Shown: positions 8,643 to 17,836, counted from the stretch's first letter. The stretch: 64,000 bases of DNA from Mesorhizobium kowhaii (GCF_003253745.1 NZ_MZXV01000019.1:1-64000); one strand, 5' to 3'. Notes: generated by a model from the sequence alone, not told the origin. Program-made: numbers and translations.

Positions 8643-9436
8643 TTGGACTTGGGCGTGCTCTCACAAGGGACGCTCAAATCGTCGGAATTCCAGAGCTTTT
8701 CGAAGTGGTCACTTAACCTGTCAAAAAGAAAATCCCCTCTGGCAACCAAAAAAGTCGGCATATTGCGACTTTGATTGGCTACCAGATACGGCCCCCACAA
8801 TAACTCGTTGTCGAAGCGAAAGTAGTTAACTGATGGAAGGCATCGAAGAAGTCGAATCTGAAAATTGTTCGGATGCGAAGCTCGAGCCTCAGAAGACCTA
8901 GCAATAAACGCCTCAACGTCCCGAGCGATCGTGCCTCTAGAGTTACCCTCCTCCAAATCTCTCTGATCTGCATATGAGTTATCGAAGTTCGGAAAAGTTG
9001 GGTCGAGCAAAAGTATCCTAACCTTCATCGATCTTGCCAAAAGTGTAAACTTATCCCCATAATCCTCTCTGAAAGAGGATAAGCCAAACCCGATCACGTC
9101 TATACGGGAGGATGATTTTAGCCGGGTCGCGTACTCTGATTTTATGACGATACTCCGTCCGTCGAAAGCAGCTCGCATTCCAGAGTCGTACAACTCGTTT
9201 ATTTTCTTCTCCCTGCTGTCTATAAAGAAGTTATGAAACAAAAGGACGAAGCCGCTGATGCCAGCGGCAACTAGGGATGCCGATGCTCCACCTGCGAGAT
9301 CCTTGCCGACGATTGTAACAAGAAGCGGGGAACTGGCGCCCATGAAGCCAATTATGACTAGAATGAGGTGAACCAAGAACCAAATTGCGTAGCGCAACAA
9401 TACCCTCCCCCAGCCCCCCAGGAAATATTCCACCAT
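8639..9436 (-). CDS. Two-TM protein with cytosolic PLD-like/DUF5919-like domain
   Basis: A 265-residue product with two membrane helices (about 13-34 and 50-70), a short basic linker, and a soluble domain. That domain reads RIDVIGFGL, then VRILLLDP, then an Arg/Glu-rich helix and a final FDRLSDHFEKLW. This layout resembles the PLD-like DUF5919 fold often found at the end of signalling or regulatory proteins; I see no intact HxK(x4)D motif, so catalysis is not supported. The start at 9436 was chosen because the 34 extra residues up to 9538 read like untranslated sequence and a TTGACC box lies there; neither start has a good ribosome site. It is the first gene of the island operon and the membrane partner or effector candidate. 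Confidence 0.65.
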   Translation of the reverse strand: MVEYFLGGWGRVLLRYAIWFLVHLILVIIGFMGASSPLLVTIVGKDLAGGASASLVAAGISGFVLLFHNFFIDSREKKINELYDSGMRAAFDGRSIVIKSEYATRLKSSSRIDVIGFGLSSFREDYGDKFTLLARSMKVRILLLDPTFPNFDNSYADQRDLEEGNSRGTIARDVEAFIARSSEARASHPNNFQIRLLRCLPSVNYFRFDNELLWGPYLVANQSRNMPTFLVARGDFLFDRLSDHFEKLWNSDDLSVPCESTPKSK

Positions 9437-9560
9437 ACTAAATGAGCTACGAGAAAGTCTATGGTCAAATGTCGTGGTGCGGCTTTCCCAGTGTCGGGGT
9501 GATGCGGGTCCGCTAACCGAGAGAACAGCCCGAGGCATTGACCTAGGGGCTTAAGGCCTT

Positions 9561-9773
9561 TTGGTCGGCTCGCAACGCCGCGTCGCCTCAGGCGAAATCC
9601 ACAACAGCACCTCCGGCAAGCTCTTTCCGGCGCTTGGGTCCTTCATCGGCGCGGCGCTCTTTGGCTTCTTCATGCTGAAGGGGCTGGCCATCGGCGTGCC
9701 GGGCGGCAAAGTATTCGTGCTGGGGCTGGTGGCGCTCGGCTGTGTCGGCTTCGGGCTGTTCATGGCGCAATAA
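9561..9773 (+). CDS. Small two-TM protein or 3' remnant at island edge
   Basis: A 70-residue frame opening on TTG with an in-frame stop nine bases upstream and only a weak AAGG site. Residues 20-70 form two convincing membrane helices separated by a Gly-Pro turn, ending GFGLFMAQ, with host-like GC-rich codons. The first 15 residues look unrelated. It begins where the AT-richer island ends, so it may be the surviving 3' part of a gene that followed lepA before the insertion, or a genuine small membrane protein. Identity unknown. Confidence 0.45.
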   Translation: MVGSQRRVASGEIHNSTSGKLFPALGSFIGAALFGFFMLKGLAIGVPGGKVFVLGLVALGCVGFGLFMAQ

Positions 9774-10098
9774 CAAATGATGCCAGGGAAGGGTTGGTAC
9801 GCGTCCGCACCAACCCTGAGTTGGTTGATCCTGCAGCACCGGAGCGGTAGAAAAATCGGGCGGCGGACCTTAATCAGTTCGCCAGTGGCCGGCGCGAGGC
9901 TCAGGCAACTGCCCTCACCGGCATTCGCGCCGGCCATTTCCCCGGACGGTGCGGGGTGGGTGGCAAGGGCCGGATTACCCGAGGCGAAAAGCACCTCTTG
10001 ACGCCTCTGCCGCATTCCGCTTCGCGCTGCCCTCCGGACAACTCTTTGAGAACGCCCCGCCTGGGAGTATCCTCCGCACGGCTTGGGGGAGATCTCAA
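9774..10098. other. Intergenic region, no gene seen
   Basis: About 325 bases between the small membrane ORF and the next membrane protein gene. It contains the GGGGGAGA ribosome site for the downstream gene at its right end. Frames crossing it have poor starts and atypical Arg/Pro-rich composition. No convincing RNA or repeat was recognised. Confidence 0.5.
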
Positions 10099-10617
10099 AT
10101 GCGTTCCAGCCCTCTGGACACCGTCGCCGCGATTGGCCTTGCCATCGGTGGCGCGTTTGGACTTGCCGGCACCTTCGTGGGCGGCGACGCGCTGCGCGAA
10201 ACGCTGTGGACGATCGACGGCGTGGCACTGGTGGTCGCGACCGCGCTGCTGACGATGAGGTATCAGCGGCTGGGCAATGACTGCGTGGCGGCCGGATTCC
10301 TGACCTTCCTCGCCGGCGAGAGCCTGCTGCTTGCCGGCAACGCGGCAGGCCTTCAGGCCAGCGTTCCCTCCTATGTCGGCGGCATCTCGCTTTGGGCGGC
10401 GGCGCTCGTCATGGTCAGCGCGCCGAAAACCTTCGCCTTGTGGATGCGGCTGACCGCCGTCGTAGCTGCCGCGCTGTTTGTCGCCTCGGCAGGCCTTATC
10501 CTCTGGGGCGCTCCCTTGCTGCCGACCTCGTCGCCGCTGCCGGCGGGCGGCTATCCGTTCCTGGTGTTTACGTTCATCGGCTGGATGTGGACCTTGCTGA
10601 GGCCTGGGCGGCGATGA
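10099..10617 (+). CDS. Multi-pass membrane protein of unknown function
   Basis: The 172-residue product is strongly hydrophobic, with about five membrane helices (first near 8-28, last near 150-168, ending FIGWMWTLLRPGRR). I do not recognise the family. The start at 10099 was chosen because it has a GGGGGAGA ribosome site about 8 bases upstream. A degenerate copy of its last coding stretch occurs again at 10862-10922, indicating a past local duplication. Confidence 0.75.
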   Translation: MRSSPLDTVAAIGLAIGGAFGLAGTFVGGDALRETLWTIDGVALVVATALLTMRYQRLGNDCVAAGFLTFLAGESLLLAGNAAGLQASVPSYVGGISLWAAALVMVSAPKTFALWMRLTAVVAAALFVASAGLILWGAPLLPTSSPLPAGGYPFLVFTFIGWMWTLLRPGRR

Positions 10618-10860
10618 GGGGGCGGCGTGCCTGCGCCGCTTGCCTTCTCCCCCTGTGAAGGGAAGATCGCAGGGCAGCGAATCCGGTTAACGGGTCTCTT
10701 CGAAGCCTTCGCCGACGCGCTCTTTGACGACGCATCAAACGTAAAAACCCGCCTCGGCAGCGGGTCATTGGCGCAAATCAGCACCATGCGGAAATATATA
10801 GCATAGCTGCCCTCACCCTGTCAAGAATAAATTCCTATCGACGTGAGAACCTACCGGCAC
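10618..10860. repeat. Partial family A repeat and flanking spacer
   Basis: After the membrane protein gene there is a degenerate family A arm at about 10640-10670 (CTTCTCCCCCTGTGAAGGG). It is followed by about 190 bases without a convincing gene, containing AAATATATAGCATAG near 10790. Confidence 0.5.
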
Positions 10861-10861
10861 A

Positions 10862-10922
10862 AAAGGCGCTGTTGCCCGCCGCCGGCTATCCGTTCCTGGT
10901 GCTCACGTTTGTTGGGTGGATC
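10862..10922 (+). pseudogene. Duplicated C-terminal remnant of the membrane protein gene
   Basis: Read on the plus strand, this stretch encodes PAAGYPFLVLTFVGW, which matches PAGGYPFLVFTFIGW near the end of the gene at 10099-10617 at almost every position. There is no start and no upstream coding sequence. It is a relic of a tandem duplication about 300 bases from the original and is followed by a family A repeat arm (10951-10990). Confidence 0.7.
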
Positions 10923-11022
10923 TCTACTGCAGGGCGAGCGGTGACGCTGCTGACCTTCTCCCCTTGTGGGAGAAGGTAAGATCGCGCTCCGCCTTCACCA
11001 GCGATGAGGACCTAAGTACAGA

Positions 11023-12663
11023 TCAGGACTCAATCCACACTTTCTCAAAATGCTGCTCCAGCGCCTGGTGCTGTTCGCAGCCTTCGACGCCCTTGCGGTA
11101 GGTGCGGTAGACCGAGCGCCAGTAGGGTTGGATGATGATGCCGGAGTCGCGCAGGTTCTGCTCGATCTTTCCCATGATCTCCTTGCGCGCCTTGGCGTCC
11201 GGCGTCGCCAGCGCCTTGTCGAGCAGGGTGTCGAACTCGGGATTGGCGTAGGCGCTTTCGTTCCAGGCGGCGCCCGATTTATACGCCAGCGCCAGCACCT
11301 GGACGCCGAGCGGGCGGCCGAGCCATTCGGTGCAGGAGAACGGGTATTTGCTCCAGTCGTTCCAGAAGGTGGCGGCGGGCAGCACGGTGCGCTTGATCTT
11401 CAGGCCGGCCTCGCGCAACTGCGCGGCGATGGCGTCGCCGGTGCTCTTTTGCCATTCGACATCGACGGAGATGAGGTCGAATTCGTGGTCGGCCTTGCCG
11501 GCCTCGGCGAGCAGCTTCTTCGACCCCTCCACGTCACGCTTGGCCGGGCCGATATCGGCATATTCGGGGTGCATGGGACCGACATGGTGGTTGTCTGCGG
11601 GCTTGCCTCGGCCGCCGAGACCGAGCGTCAGCACCGCCGAATTGTCGACCGCGAGTTGGGCAGCGCGGCGCACCTTGGCGTCGTCATAGGGCGCGTTGCC
11701 GACATTGAAGCGGGCGACGATGGTGGAGCCGGTGGCGATCTCGGAATTCTTCAGCCCCATTTGATCGGTCTGCGAGACGGCGTCGGAGGCGGTCTCGTGG
11801 TCGGTGTCGATCTCGCCGGATTCGAACGCCGACAGCATGGCGTTGGGGTCGGAGCCGTAGTCGACCCATTTGATGCCGTCGAGCCAGAACTCGCCCTTCC
11901 ACCACGGCTTCTCCTTGCGCTTCACCTCGGCACCGGTCTCGGCATCCCAGCTGACCAGCTCGCACGGGCCGGTGGTGATGGAAAGCGCCTTCATCGGGTC
12001 GCCGTCACCCTCATAGGAGCGGTGCATGATCAGCGCCGGGTAGTCGGCCATGCCGGCGATCAGCGAGATGTCGGGTTTTGGCAGATTGAGCTTGATGGTG
12101 AAGTCGTCGACCCTCTGGATGCCGCCATCGACCAATTTCTTGGTGTCGACATTGACCAGCGCGCCCATGCGCGCGGCGACCGAATTGCCTGCTACCGAGG
12201 CGTCGCACCAGCGGGTGAGATTATGGATGACATCGTCGGCGTTGAAGGCATCGCCGTTCGACCAGGTGATGCCCTTGCGCACATGCAGCGTCAGGGTCTT
12301 GGCGTCGTCGCTCGCCTCCCAGCTTTCGAGCAGCCAGGGCTCGAAGGAGAAGTCGGTGTTCCAGCGCACAAGATATTCGTTGCAGTGGCGGGCGACATTC
12401 GACATCTCCACGCCGTCGAAGGTGCGCGGGTCCTTGAAACCCTTGACGTTCATGGCGACGCGCAAGGTGCCGCCACGCTTGGGCTCAGCCGCGCGGGCAG
12501 GGGTGGGGGCAAGGCCGCCCAGCGCCAGCGCGCCTGCGGCGCTGACGCCGAGGCCGGCCATCAGCGCCAGATATTCGCGGCGGCTGATGCCGCCCGTCCT
12601 GAAATCGTCGGCGACGGGTTTTGCCTTCGGGTGCAATTTGCGGTCGGTCAGCATGAATTTCAT
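11023..12663 (-). CDS. ABC transporter substrate-binding protein, family 5 (peptide/opine type)
   Basis: A 546-residue periplasmic solute-binding protein of the DppA/OppA class. It has an unusual N-terminus with a twin-arginine-like signal ([20 protein letters not shown]), followed by [13 protein letters not shown], the family-5 signature [20 protein letters not shown], and a C-terminal [10 protein letters not shown] region. The start at 12663 has GAGGGA upstream; longer frames run into a repeat. No permease or ATPase genes are adjacent, so it is an orphan binding protein or its partners lie elsewhere. Substrate not predictable from sequence alone. Confidence 0.9.
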   Translation of the reverse strand: MKFMLTDRKLHPKAKPVADDFRTGGISRREYLALMAGLGVSAAGALALGGLAPTPARAAEPKRGGTLRVAMNVKGFKDPRTFDGVEMSNVARHCNEYLVRWNTDFSFEPWLLESWEASDDAKTLTLHVRKGITWSNGDAFNADDVIHNLTRWCDASVAGNSVAARMGALVNVDTKKLVDGGIQRVDDFTIKLNLPKPDISLIAGMADYPALIMHRSYEGDGDPMKALSITTGPCELVSWDAETGAEVKRKEKPWWKGEFWLDGIKWVDYGSDPNAMLSAFESGEIDTDHETASDAVSQTDQMGLKNSEIATGSTIVARFNVGNAPYDDAKVRRAAQLAVDNSAVLTLGLGGRGKPADNHHVGPMHPEYADIGPAKRDVEGSKKLLAEAGKADHEFDLISVDVEWQKSTGDAIAAQLREAGLKIKRTVLPAATFWNDWSKYPFSCTEWLGRPLGVQVLALAYKSGAAWNESAYANPEFDTLLDKALATPDAKARKEIMGKIEQNLRDSGIIIQPYWRSVYRTYRKGVEGCEQHQALEQHFEKVWIES

Positions 12664-12812
12664 CGTCGTTCCCTCTTGTTGGGCGCCCGGCGGAACGCGG
12701 GGCCGGACGCGACCGCCGGGACGCCATTGCCTCTGGCGATGATAGGGCGAGGTGACGCCGGGGAGTGTTCGGTTTTCCGCAGTGATTGTGCGGTGCTCCG
12801 CAGGGCGTACAG

Positions 12813-12994
12813 CCGATCTCCCCCCTTGTGGGGGAGATGTCCGGCAGGACAGAGGGGGGCGCTGTCCCGCCAACCTCTCAGCCAAGTTCAACTGAGCCCT
12901 CAAAGGATTTCGGAAGATCAGAGGATCGAAGGTCGCGATCCTTCGCGCCCCCCTCTGCCCTACCGGGCATCTCCCCCACGAGGGGGGAGATTGG
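12813..12994. repeat. Full inverted repeat, family B
   Basis: Left arm CTCCCCCCTTGTGGGGGAG then TGTCCGGCAGGACAGAGGGG; right arm CCCCTCTGCCCTACCGGGCA then TCTCCCCCACGAGGGGGGAG. The two halves are inverted relative to each other around a non-palindromic core (about 12880-12940). It occupies most of the gap between the esterase and the binding-protein gene. Confidence 0.85.
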
Positions 12995-13012
12995 CGCTTC
13001 ACCGTTGGCGTT

Positions 13013-13957
13013 TCAATACGGCCACTCGCCCTTACCCAGCGCAGCAACCGCGGCAATGATCCGCGCAAACGCCTCCGCTGCCGCCGGCACGGTCGTGCGG
13101 GCGCGCAGGAAGCTGTGCACCAATCTCGGCTCCTCGTGCCACCATGCCTTGCCGCCGCTGGCCAAAATGCGGTCGCGGTAGGTCTCGCCATCCGACGACA
13201 GCGGGTCGCATTCGGCGGTGACGATCATCGTTGGCGGCAGGCCGGAGAAATCGCGGTCGCGCAAGGGCGAGAAGGTCGGATCGTCTGATGATTGCGCCTT
13301 GGTCGAGCGGACGTCGCGGTAGAAGGCGATGTCATGCAGCGACAGCAGCGGCGCGTCGGCGTGCTCGACATAGGAGCCGGTGCTCTCGTCGCCGCCAAGC
13401 TCGGGATAAATCAGCACCTGGCCGATCGCGGCGCCGCGGCGCGTTGCCTGCGCCACCCCTGCCGCCAGATTGCCGCCGGCGCTTTCGCCACACAGCACGA
13501 GCGGCAGGCCGGTGGCCGCCGCCGCCCATTCGAAGGCAGTGACCGCATCGTCGAAGGCGGCGGGATGCACATGCTCCGGCGCCAGGCGGTAGGCGACCGA
13601 CAGCACGTCGAAACCGGTGCCGGCGCAGATTTCGGCGCAGATGTCGTCATGGCTTTCGAGCCCGCCGAGGATGAAGCCACCGCCATGATAGTAGACCACC
13701 ATCGCCGCTGCCGCCTTGCCGGCGAGCTGATAGCGGCGGACCGCGATGTCGCGGCCGGCGGCGGCAATCAGGCCGTCTCTGGCTTTGACCCCTGGCGGGC
13801 GGCCCTGGTGGAAGGCCCGGCACATCTTGTCGTAGACGGCGCGCTGCTTGTCGATCGGCAAGCCGATGATCTCAGGGGGATGCCAGGCGTTGACCGCGTC
13901 GATATAGGCCCACAGGGCCGGGTCGAGCCGGGTTTCGTATTTGCCGCGGCTGGTCAT
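13013..13957 (-). CDS. Alpha/beta hydrolase, HSL-type esterase (family IV)
   Basis: A 314-residue carboxylesterase-like hydrolase. The oxyanion-hole motif HGGG is at 91-94 and the nucleophile motif GESAGG places Ser159. The acid (TAECDPL) and histidine (VHSFL) come late in the chain, as expected for the hormone-sensitive-lipase family. The start at 13957 begins a normal N-terminus ([13 protein letters not shown]); the longer frame reads antisense to the neighbour. It is 25 bases downstream of the cysteine hydrolase gene, so the two are probably cotranscribed. Substrate unknown. Confidence 0.9.
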   Translation of the reverse strand: MTSRGKYETRLDPALWAYIDAVNAWHPPEIIGLPIDKQRAVYDKMCRAFHQGRPPGVKARDGLIAAAGRDIAVRRYQLAGKAAAAMVVYYHGGGFILGGLESHDDICAEICAGTGFDVLSVAYRLAPEHVHPAAFDDAVTAFEWAAAATGLPLVLCGESAGGNLAAGVAQATRRGAAIGQVLIYPELGGDESTGSYVEHADAPLLSLHDIAFYRDVRSTKAQSSDDPTFSPLRDRDFSGLPPTMIVTAECDPLSSDGETYRDRILASGGKAWWHEEPRLVHSFLRARTTVPAAAEAFARIIAAVAALGKGEWPY

Positions 13958-13982
13958 GTCCGTCTTTGCCGGTAAAGACACA

Positions 13983-14663
13983 TCAAAGCTCGCTGTAAAG
14001 ATCGGCCGCGTTTTCAAAAGTGAAGCGCAGCGGCACCGAGCCCTCGACCTGCCAGGCGGTGACGCTTTCGCCCGCCAGCAGCCGGCAGGCGCCGTCGGTG
14101 TCGGTGACGGCGCCGCCATAGAGCCGGTTGGCGAGGTTGAGGATGCCGGTCTGGTGCATGGCGGCACTGCCGCTGCCGCAGGCATCCTTGACCAACAGCA
14201 CGCGAAAGCCTTTCGCGACAGCGTCCTTCACCGTGGCGTCGATGCAGGCCTCAGTCCACACGCCGGCGACGACCAGCCATTCGATGCCGACCGACTTGAG
14301 GTCGCGGGCCGCCGGTCCGGTGCGGAAGGCGCTGGCCTCGGCCTTGATCAGCAGGGCCTCGCCATTGGCGGGCGCCACCTCATGGCAGATTTCGGTCAGC
14401 GGGTCGCTCTTGTCGGAAAAGGCCGATTTGCCGTCGGCACCGATCGGATGAAACGGGCGATCCTGCTTGTCGAGATCGACGATATAGGCCCAGTGGTAGA
14501 GCGGCACATGGTTTTGCCGCGCCGCTGCCTGCAGGCGCTGGACGTTGGCGAGGATATCGCCAAAGCCCTCGACCAGATAGCGCTGGTCCTGCCGGTGCTC
14601 TTCCTGCAGGTCGATGAAGACCGCGGCTACCGTGCCGCGCTTGAGGGAGATGGGGGTTTTCAT
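13983..14663 (-). CDS. Isochorismatase-family cysteine hydrolase
   Basis: A 226-residue member of the isochorismatase-like superfamily with a complete triad: Asp18 (FIDLQ), Lys107 (LIKAEASAF) and Cys140 (GVWTEACID). Such enzymes hydrolyse amides or carbamoyl compounds (nicotinamidase/N-carbamoylsarcosine amidase style). It is upstream of an esterase on the same strand and probably forms a two-gene degradative unit with it. No substrate-specific feature is recognised. Confidence 0.9.
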   Translation of the reverse strand: MKTPISLKRGTVAAVFIDLQEEHRQDQRYLVEGFGDILANVQRLQAAARQNHVPLYHWAYIVDLDKQDRPFHPIGADGKSAFSDKSDPLTEICHEVAPANGEALLIKAEASAFRTGPAARDLKSVGIEWLVVAGVWTEACIDATVKDAVAKGFRVLLVKDACGSGSAAMHQTGILNLANRLYGGAVTDTDGACRLLAGESVTAWQVEGSVPLRFTFENAADLYSEL

Positions 14664-14739
14664 GGGGCAGTGCCTGAGAGAGGCGACGCAGTCGCCTTCA
14701 GCGGGCTATCGCCCTTGGGGGTTGGCCGAAGCGCCCGCG

Positions 14740-14924
14740 ACTTCGTCATCCACGGGCGGAGCGGGAGCGAAGCGGACGCGCAGACCCGAGGATCCATGCC
14801 GTGACGTTGATCGACGGGTGCAGCGGAGCAGATCAGCACCGCAGCAGCGCTCTGAAGTCGCGGCATGGATCCTAGGGTCTGCGCCGCGTCGCTGCGCTCC
14901 TTGCTTCGCCCTAGGATGACGAAG
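14740..14924. repeat. Full inverted repeat, family D
   Basis: Begins CTTCGTCATCCACGGGCGGA and ends with the complement-like CCCTAGGATGACGAAG. Inner arms carry ACCCGAGGATCCATGCCGTG and its mirrored partner GCATGGATCCTAGGGTCTGC. Another full copy is at 28613-28855 and a half-copy at 25275-25331. It lies in the 322-base gap before the hydrolase gene. Confidence 0.85.
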
Positions 14925-14985
14925 CGATGGGCGCTGCGGCTATTCCCAAAGGCCGGCGATGGTTCATTGAGGCGGGCAACCTTCA

Positions 14986-16290
14986 TCAAACCTGCTTCTC
15001 CAGAAACTCGTCCTCATAGGGGAAGCGCGACAGGAGTTCGGTTCCGGTGTCGGTGATCAGGATCTCGTCCTCCAGCTTGACGCCCTCGCGGCCGCCCTTC
15101 TCGCCAATATAGCTTTCCACGCTCACCACCATGCCTGGCACGATATGGCCGTCGCGGCCATAGGTCTCGTAGTCCATGGCATGGGCGATGAACGGCGTTT
15201 CGCCATGCATGCCGACGCCGTGCATGACCGAGGTGTAGCGCTGGTCGACGAAACGGTCGGGGATTTTCCAGGCCTTTTCGGCGATCTCGCGGAAGGCCAT
15301 GCCGGGTTTGACGACCCCGATGTTGTGCTGAACCTGGTCGTGCGCCATGCGGTAGAGCGATTTCTGGTAGGGGGTCGGCTTGCCCGGCCCGCAGCGGAAG
15401 GTGCGGGAGAAATCCGAATAATAGCCGTAGCAGCCGATGGTGTCGGTATCGAGCGCCAACAGTTCGCCGGGCCGGATCTTGCGGCCGCTGGCTTCGTTGA
15501 ACCACGGGTTGGTGCGCTGGCCGGAGGTCAACAGCCGGGTCTCGATGAACTCGCCGCCCTGGCGGATGACCTCGCCATACATGATGGCGAACAGGTCGTT
15601 TTCGGACACGCCGGGCTTGATCGCCTCGCGCACCGCATAGACCGCCGCTTCGGCGCCGGCCATCGACACCTGCAGGCATTTGACCTCCTCCGGCGTCTTG
15701 ACGGCACGCACCGCGAGGATCTCGCCCTGGCAATCCCGGACCTCGCAGCCGCGCTTTTCGAGCGCCAGGGCCTGCAGATGGCTGCAGCGGTCGAGGCCGA
15801 GCTTCATCGAGCCGCCGCCATGCTGCTTCAGGAGTTCGGCGATCTCGTCGGCGAACGGGCCGGCGGTCTCGTCGTCGCGGCCGGAGACCGACGACCAGAC
15901 CAGCTTGGAAGGACGCGCCTCGTCGATCGTGTCGAGCACCATCGAGACATGGTAGCTCTGCGGGTATTCGAACAGCACGATCGGCCCGACGGTGGGGATG
16001 AAGAAATAGCGGGTCGAGTTGCGCAGGAAATAGCCGAACATGTTGCGCGAGCCGGTGGCGTAGCGCTGGTTGTAGGGGTCGAACAGCACGACGCCGCCAT
16101 AGCCGGCCTCGCGCATCCAGCCACGCAGTTTGGCGAGCCGGCCCTTGCGCAAGGCATCCGCGTCGATGAAGGACGGCTCGGTGTCGGACAGCCACATGCC
16201 GCCGGCCGGATCGGCCGCCGCCGGGTGGCGCATGCGATCCTTGAAGTCGACATCCTCGGTGCTGTCGGGATCGAATACGACGATGCTCAT
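14986..16290 (-). CDS. M24-family metallopeptidase-like enzyme, DddP-related
   Basis: A 434-residue pita-bread-fold protein. The five-residue metal site of M24 enzymes is visible: the DTDT...YSDFSR aspartates, HGVGMHGE, VESYIG and KLEDE. Overall motif order and segments such as GGEFIETRLL and S.QRTNPWF are close to DMSP lyase DddP as I remember it, closer than to ordinary Xaa-Pro dipeptidases. Whether it cleaves DMSP or a peptide cannot be decided here; no other DMSP gene is in view. The start at 16290 (MSIVVFDPDS) was chosen because the upstream frame crosses a repeat. Confidence 0.85.
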   Translation of the reverse strand: MSIVVFDPDSTEDVDFKDRMRHPAAADPAGGMWLSDTEPSFIDADALRKGRLAKLRGWMREAGYGGVVLFDPYNQRYATGSRNMFGYFLRNSTRYFFIPTVGPIVLFEYPQSYHVSMVLDTIDEARPSKLVWSSVSGRDDETAGPFADEIAELLKQHGGGSMKLGLDRCSHLQALALEKRGCEVRDCQGEILAVRAVKTPEEVKCLQVSMAGAEAAVYAVREAIKPGVSENDLFAIMYGEVIRQGGEFIETRLLTSGQRTNPWFNEASGRKIRPGELLALDTDTIGCYGYYSDFSRTFRCGPGKPTPYQKSLYRMAHDQVQHNIGVVKPGMAFREIAEKAWKIPDRFVDQRYTSVMHGVGMHGETPFIAHAMDYETYGRDGHIVPGMVVSVESYIGEKGGREGVKLEDEILITDTGTELLSRFPYEDEFLEKQV

Positions 16291-16396
16291 GGGTGTGCGG
16301 CCTAGGCTGGGTTGCGAGTGCTGACCATGGCGCAAGAGGGGCGGAGGGATTGTGCGGAAAACCGCGTGTGTTGTGCGGGATGCCGCTGGATGCGTC

Positions 16397-16577
16397 GCGT
16401 TCCTTCGCGCCCCCCTCTGTCCTGCCGGACATCTCCCCCTCGAGGGGGGAGATCGGATGTCACTTCTGCTTTCGCCAATTTTCAACGTTGAAGAAAAAGC
16501 TGCGAAGACGAAGCTGCAAATCTCCCCCCTCGAGGGGGGAGATGCCCGGCAGGGCAGAGGGGGGCGCTGTCCCGCCA
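16397..16577. repeat. Full inverted repeat, family B
   Basis: CGCCCCCCTCTGTCCTGCCG, ACATCTCCCCCTCGAGGGGG, a core of about 60 bases (GATGTCACTTCTGCTTTCGC and following), then CCCCCTCGAGGGGGGAG and CCGGCAGGGCAGAGGGG. The core is similar to that of the copy at 52758-52945. It fills the gap between the M24 enzyme gene and the GlxA-type regulator. Confidence 0.85.
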
Positions 16578-16588
16578 GCATCAGCAAG

Positions 16589-17560
16589 CTAATGCCGTCT
16601 CGCCAGCTTCGGCGGATGCCCGTGCTCCTCACGAAACGCCCGGGCAAAGCTCGACATCGAGGCAAAGCCGCAGGCCAGCGCCACGTCGCGCACGGCGAGC
16701 GTCGAGTGCGCCAGCAGGTCGGCGGCGCGCTTCAGCCTGAGCCGCCGGTAGTAGCCATTGGGCGAGATGGCGAGTTCGGAGCGGAAGGAGCGCTCGAGCT
16801 TGTCGGACGAGACGCCGAGCCGCGCCGTCAGCTCGGCCATGCCGAGTCGCTCCTCGACCTCGTCCTCCATGATGGCGATGGCCGACAGCACCAGCTCGTT
16901 CTGGACGCCGGTGCGCAGGCGCAGCGGCATCATCTTGCGGTCGATGCTGGAACGCAGCTGGCAGTGCACGAACCATTCGGCGACGCCGGCGGCGAGCTCG
17001 GCGCCATAGTCGCGGGTGATGATCTCCAGCATCATGTCGAGGCTGCCGACGCCACCGGCCGAGGTGAAGCGCTTGCGGTCGATGACGTAGAGGTCGCGCC
17101 TGAGCTCGATGTTGGGGAAGGCCTCGGTGAAGGCGGCCTGGCTGGTCCAGTGCAAGGTGCAGGCATGGCCGTCGAGCAGGCCGGCGCGCGCGAGGAAGAA
17201 CGCGGCGTCCGCGACCGCGCCGATATGGGCGCCGTTGCGCAGGCTTTTGCGGATCCAGTTGGCGGCGTCCTCGGCGACGAGGTGATCGGCATCGCCGCCC
17301 GAACAGACGACGATGCGGTCGACCTTGGGTGCGTCCTCGGCATAAAAGCCCGGCTGGATGACGACGCCGTTCGAGGCCTCGACCGGACCCGGGGTCGCCC
17401 CGACGATAATCCAGCGATAGCACTGCCGCTTGGCCAGCACATTGGCGGCGCGCAGGGGCTCGATGACCGAGCTGAACGCCATCATCGGAAAGCCTGGAAA
17501 CACCAGCACGGCGAAGGTGAGGGGTGCCTCGGTGGGTTTGGGTGGGGCGTGCGCTGCCAT
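16589..17560 (-). CDS. GlxA-family transcriptional regulator (DJ-1-like + AraC HTH)
   Basis: A 323-residue AraC-family activator. An N-terminal DJ-1/PfpI-like domain (about 15-190, with VFPGFPMMAF and CSGGDAD) precedes two AraC helix-turn-helix motifs (about 225-320, with LGVSSDKLERSF, PNGYYRRLRL and ACGFASMSSFARAFR). In characterised relatives such as GbdR and CdhR the N-terminal domain senses quaternary amines or related metabolites. It is upstream of the DddP-like gene on the same strand, so it may control it (inference). The ATG at 17560 fits the domain start. Confidence 0.92.
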   Translation of the reverse strand: MAAHAPPKPTEAPLTFAVLVFPGFPMMAFSSVIEPLRAANVLAKRQCYRWIIVGATPGPVEASNGVVIQPGFYAEDAPKVDRIVVCSGGDADHLVAEDAANWIRKSLRNGAHIGAVADAAFFLARAGLLDGHACTLHWTSQAAFTEAFPNIELRRDLYVIDRKRFTSAGGVGSLDMMLEIITRDYGAELAAGVAEWFVHCQLRSSIDRKMMPLRLRTGVQNELVLSAIAIMEDEVEERLGMAELTARLGVSSDKLERSFRSELAISPNGYYRRLRLKRAADLLAHSTLAVRDVALACGFASMSSFARAFREEHGHPPKLARRH

Positions 17561-17614
17561 GGGGCGCTACAATTCGGGCAGATGGGGTTCGGGGTCAACC
17601 GGGTGGTGGAGGTT

Positions 17615-17798
17615 GGCGCCGCCCCTCACCTGCCTGCCGGCATCCTCTCCCCGTATAGTGACGGGGAGAGGGACGCTGTCATCGATGGTTTCGCCAATCA
17701 CCAGCATTGCAAGGATGACGACGGCGTTGCGACCAGCCTCTTTCTCCCCGTCACTATACGGGGAGAAATGCCCGGCAGGGCAATGAGGGGCAGCGCCG
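17615..17798. repeat. Full inverted repeat, family C
   Basis: CCCCTCACCTGCCTGCCGGC, CTCTCCCCGTATAGTGACGG, a core of about 70 bases with TTTCGCCAATCACCAGCATT, then CTCCCCGTCACTATACGGGG and CCCGGCAGGGCAATGAGGGG. Related copies are at 36215-36398 and 56480-56663. It separates the GlxA-type gene from the cystathionine genes. Confidence 0.85.
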
Positions 17799-17836
17799 AC
17801 ATTGGTAAATATTCACGCGTGCGAGCTGCGGCGTGC

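Noticed and set aside
11050..13059. A long plus-strand frame over the binding-protein gene
   Set aside because: Antisense of the family-5 binding protein, running into a family B repeat.
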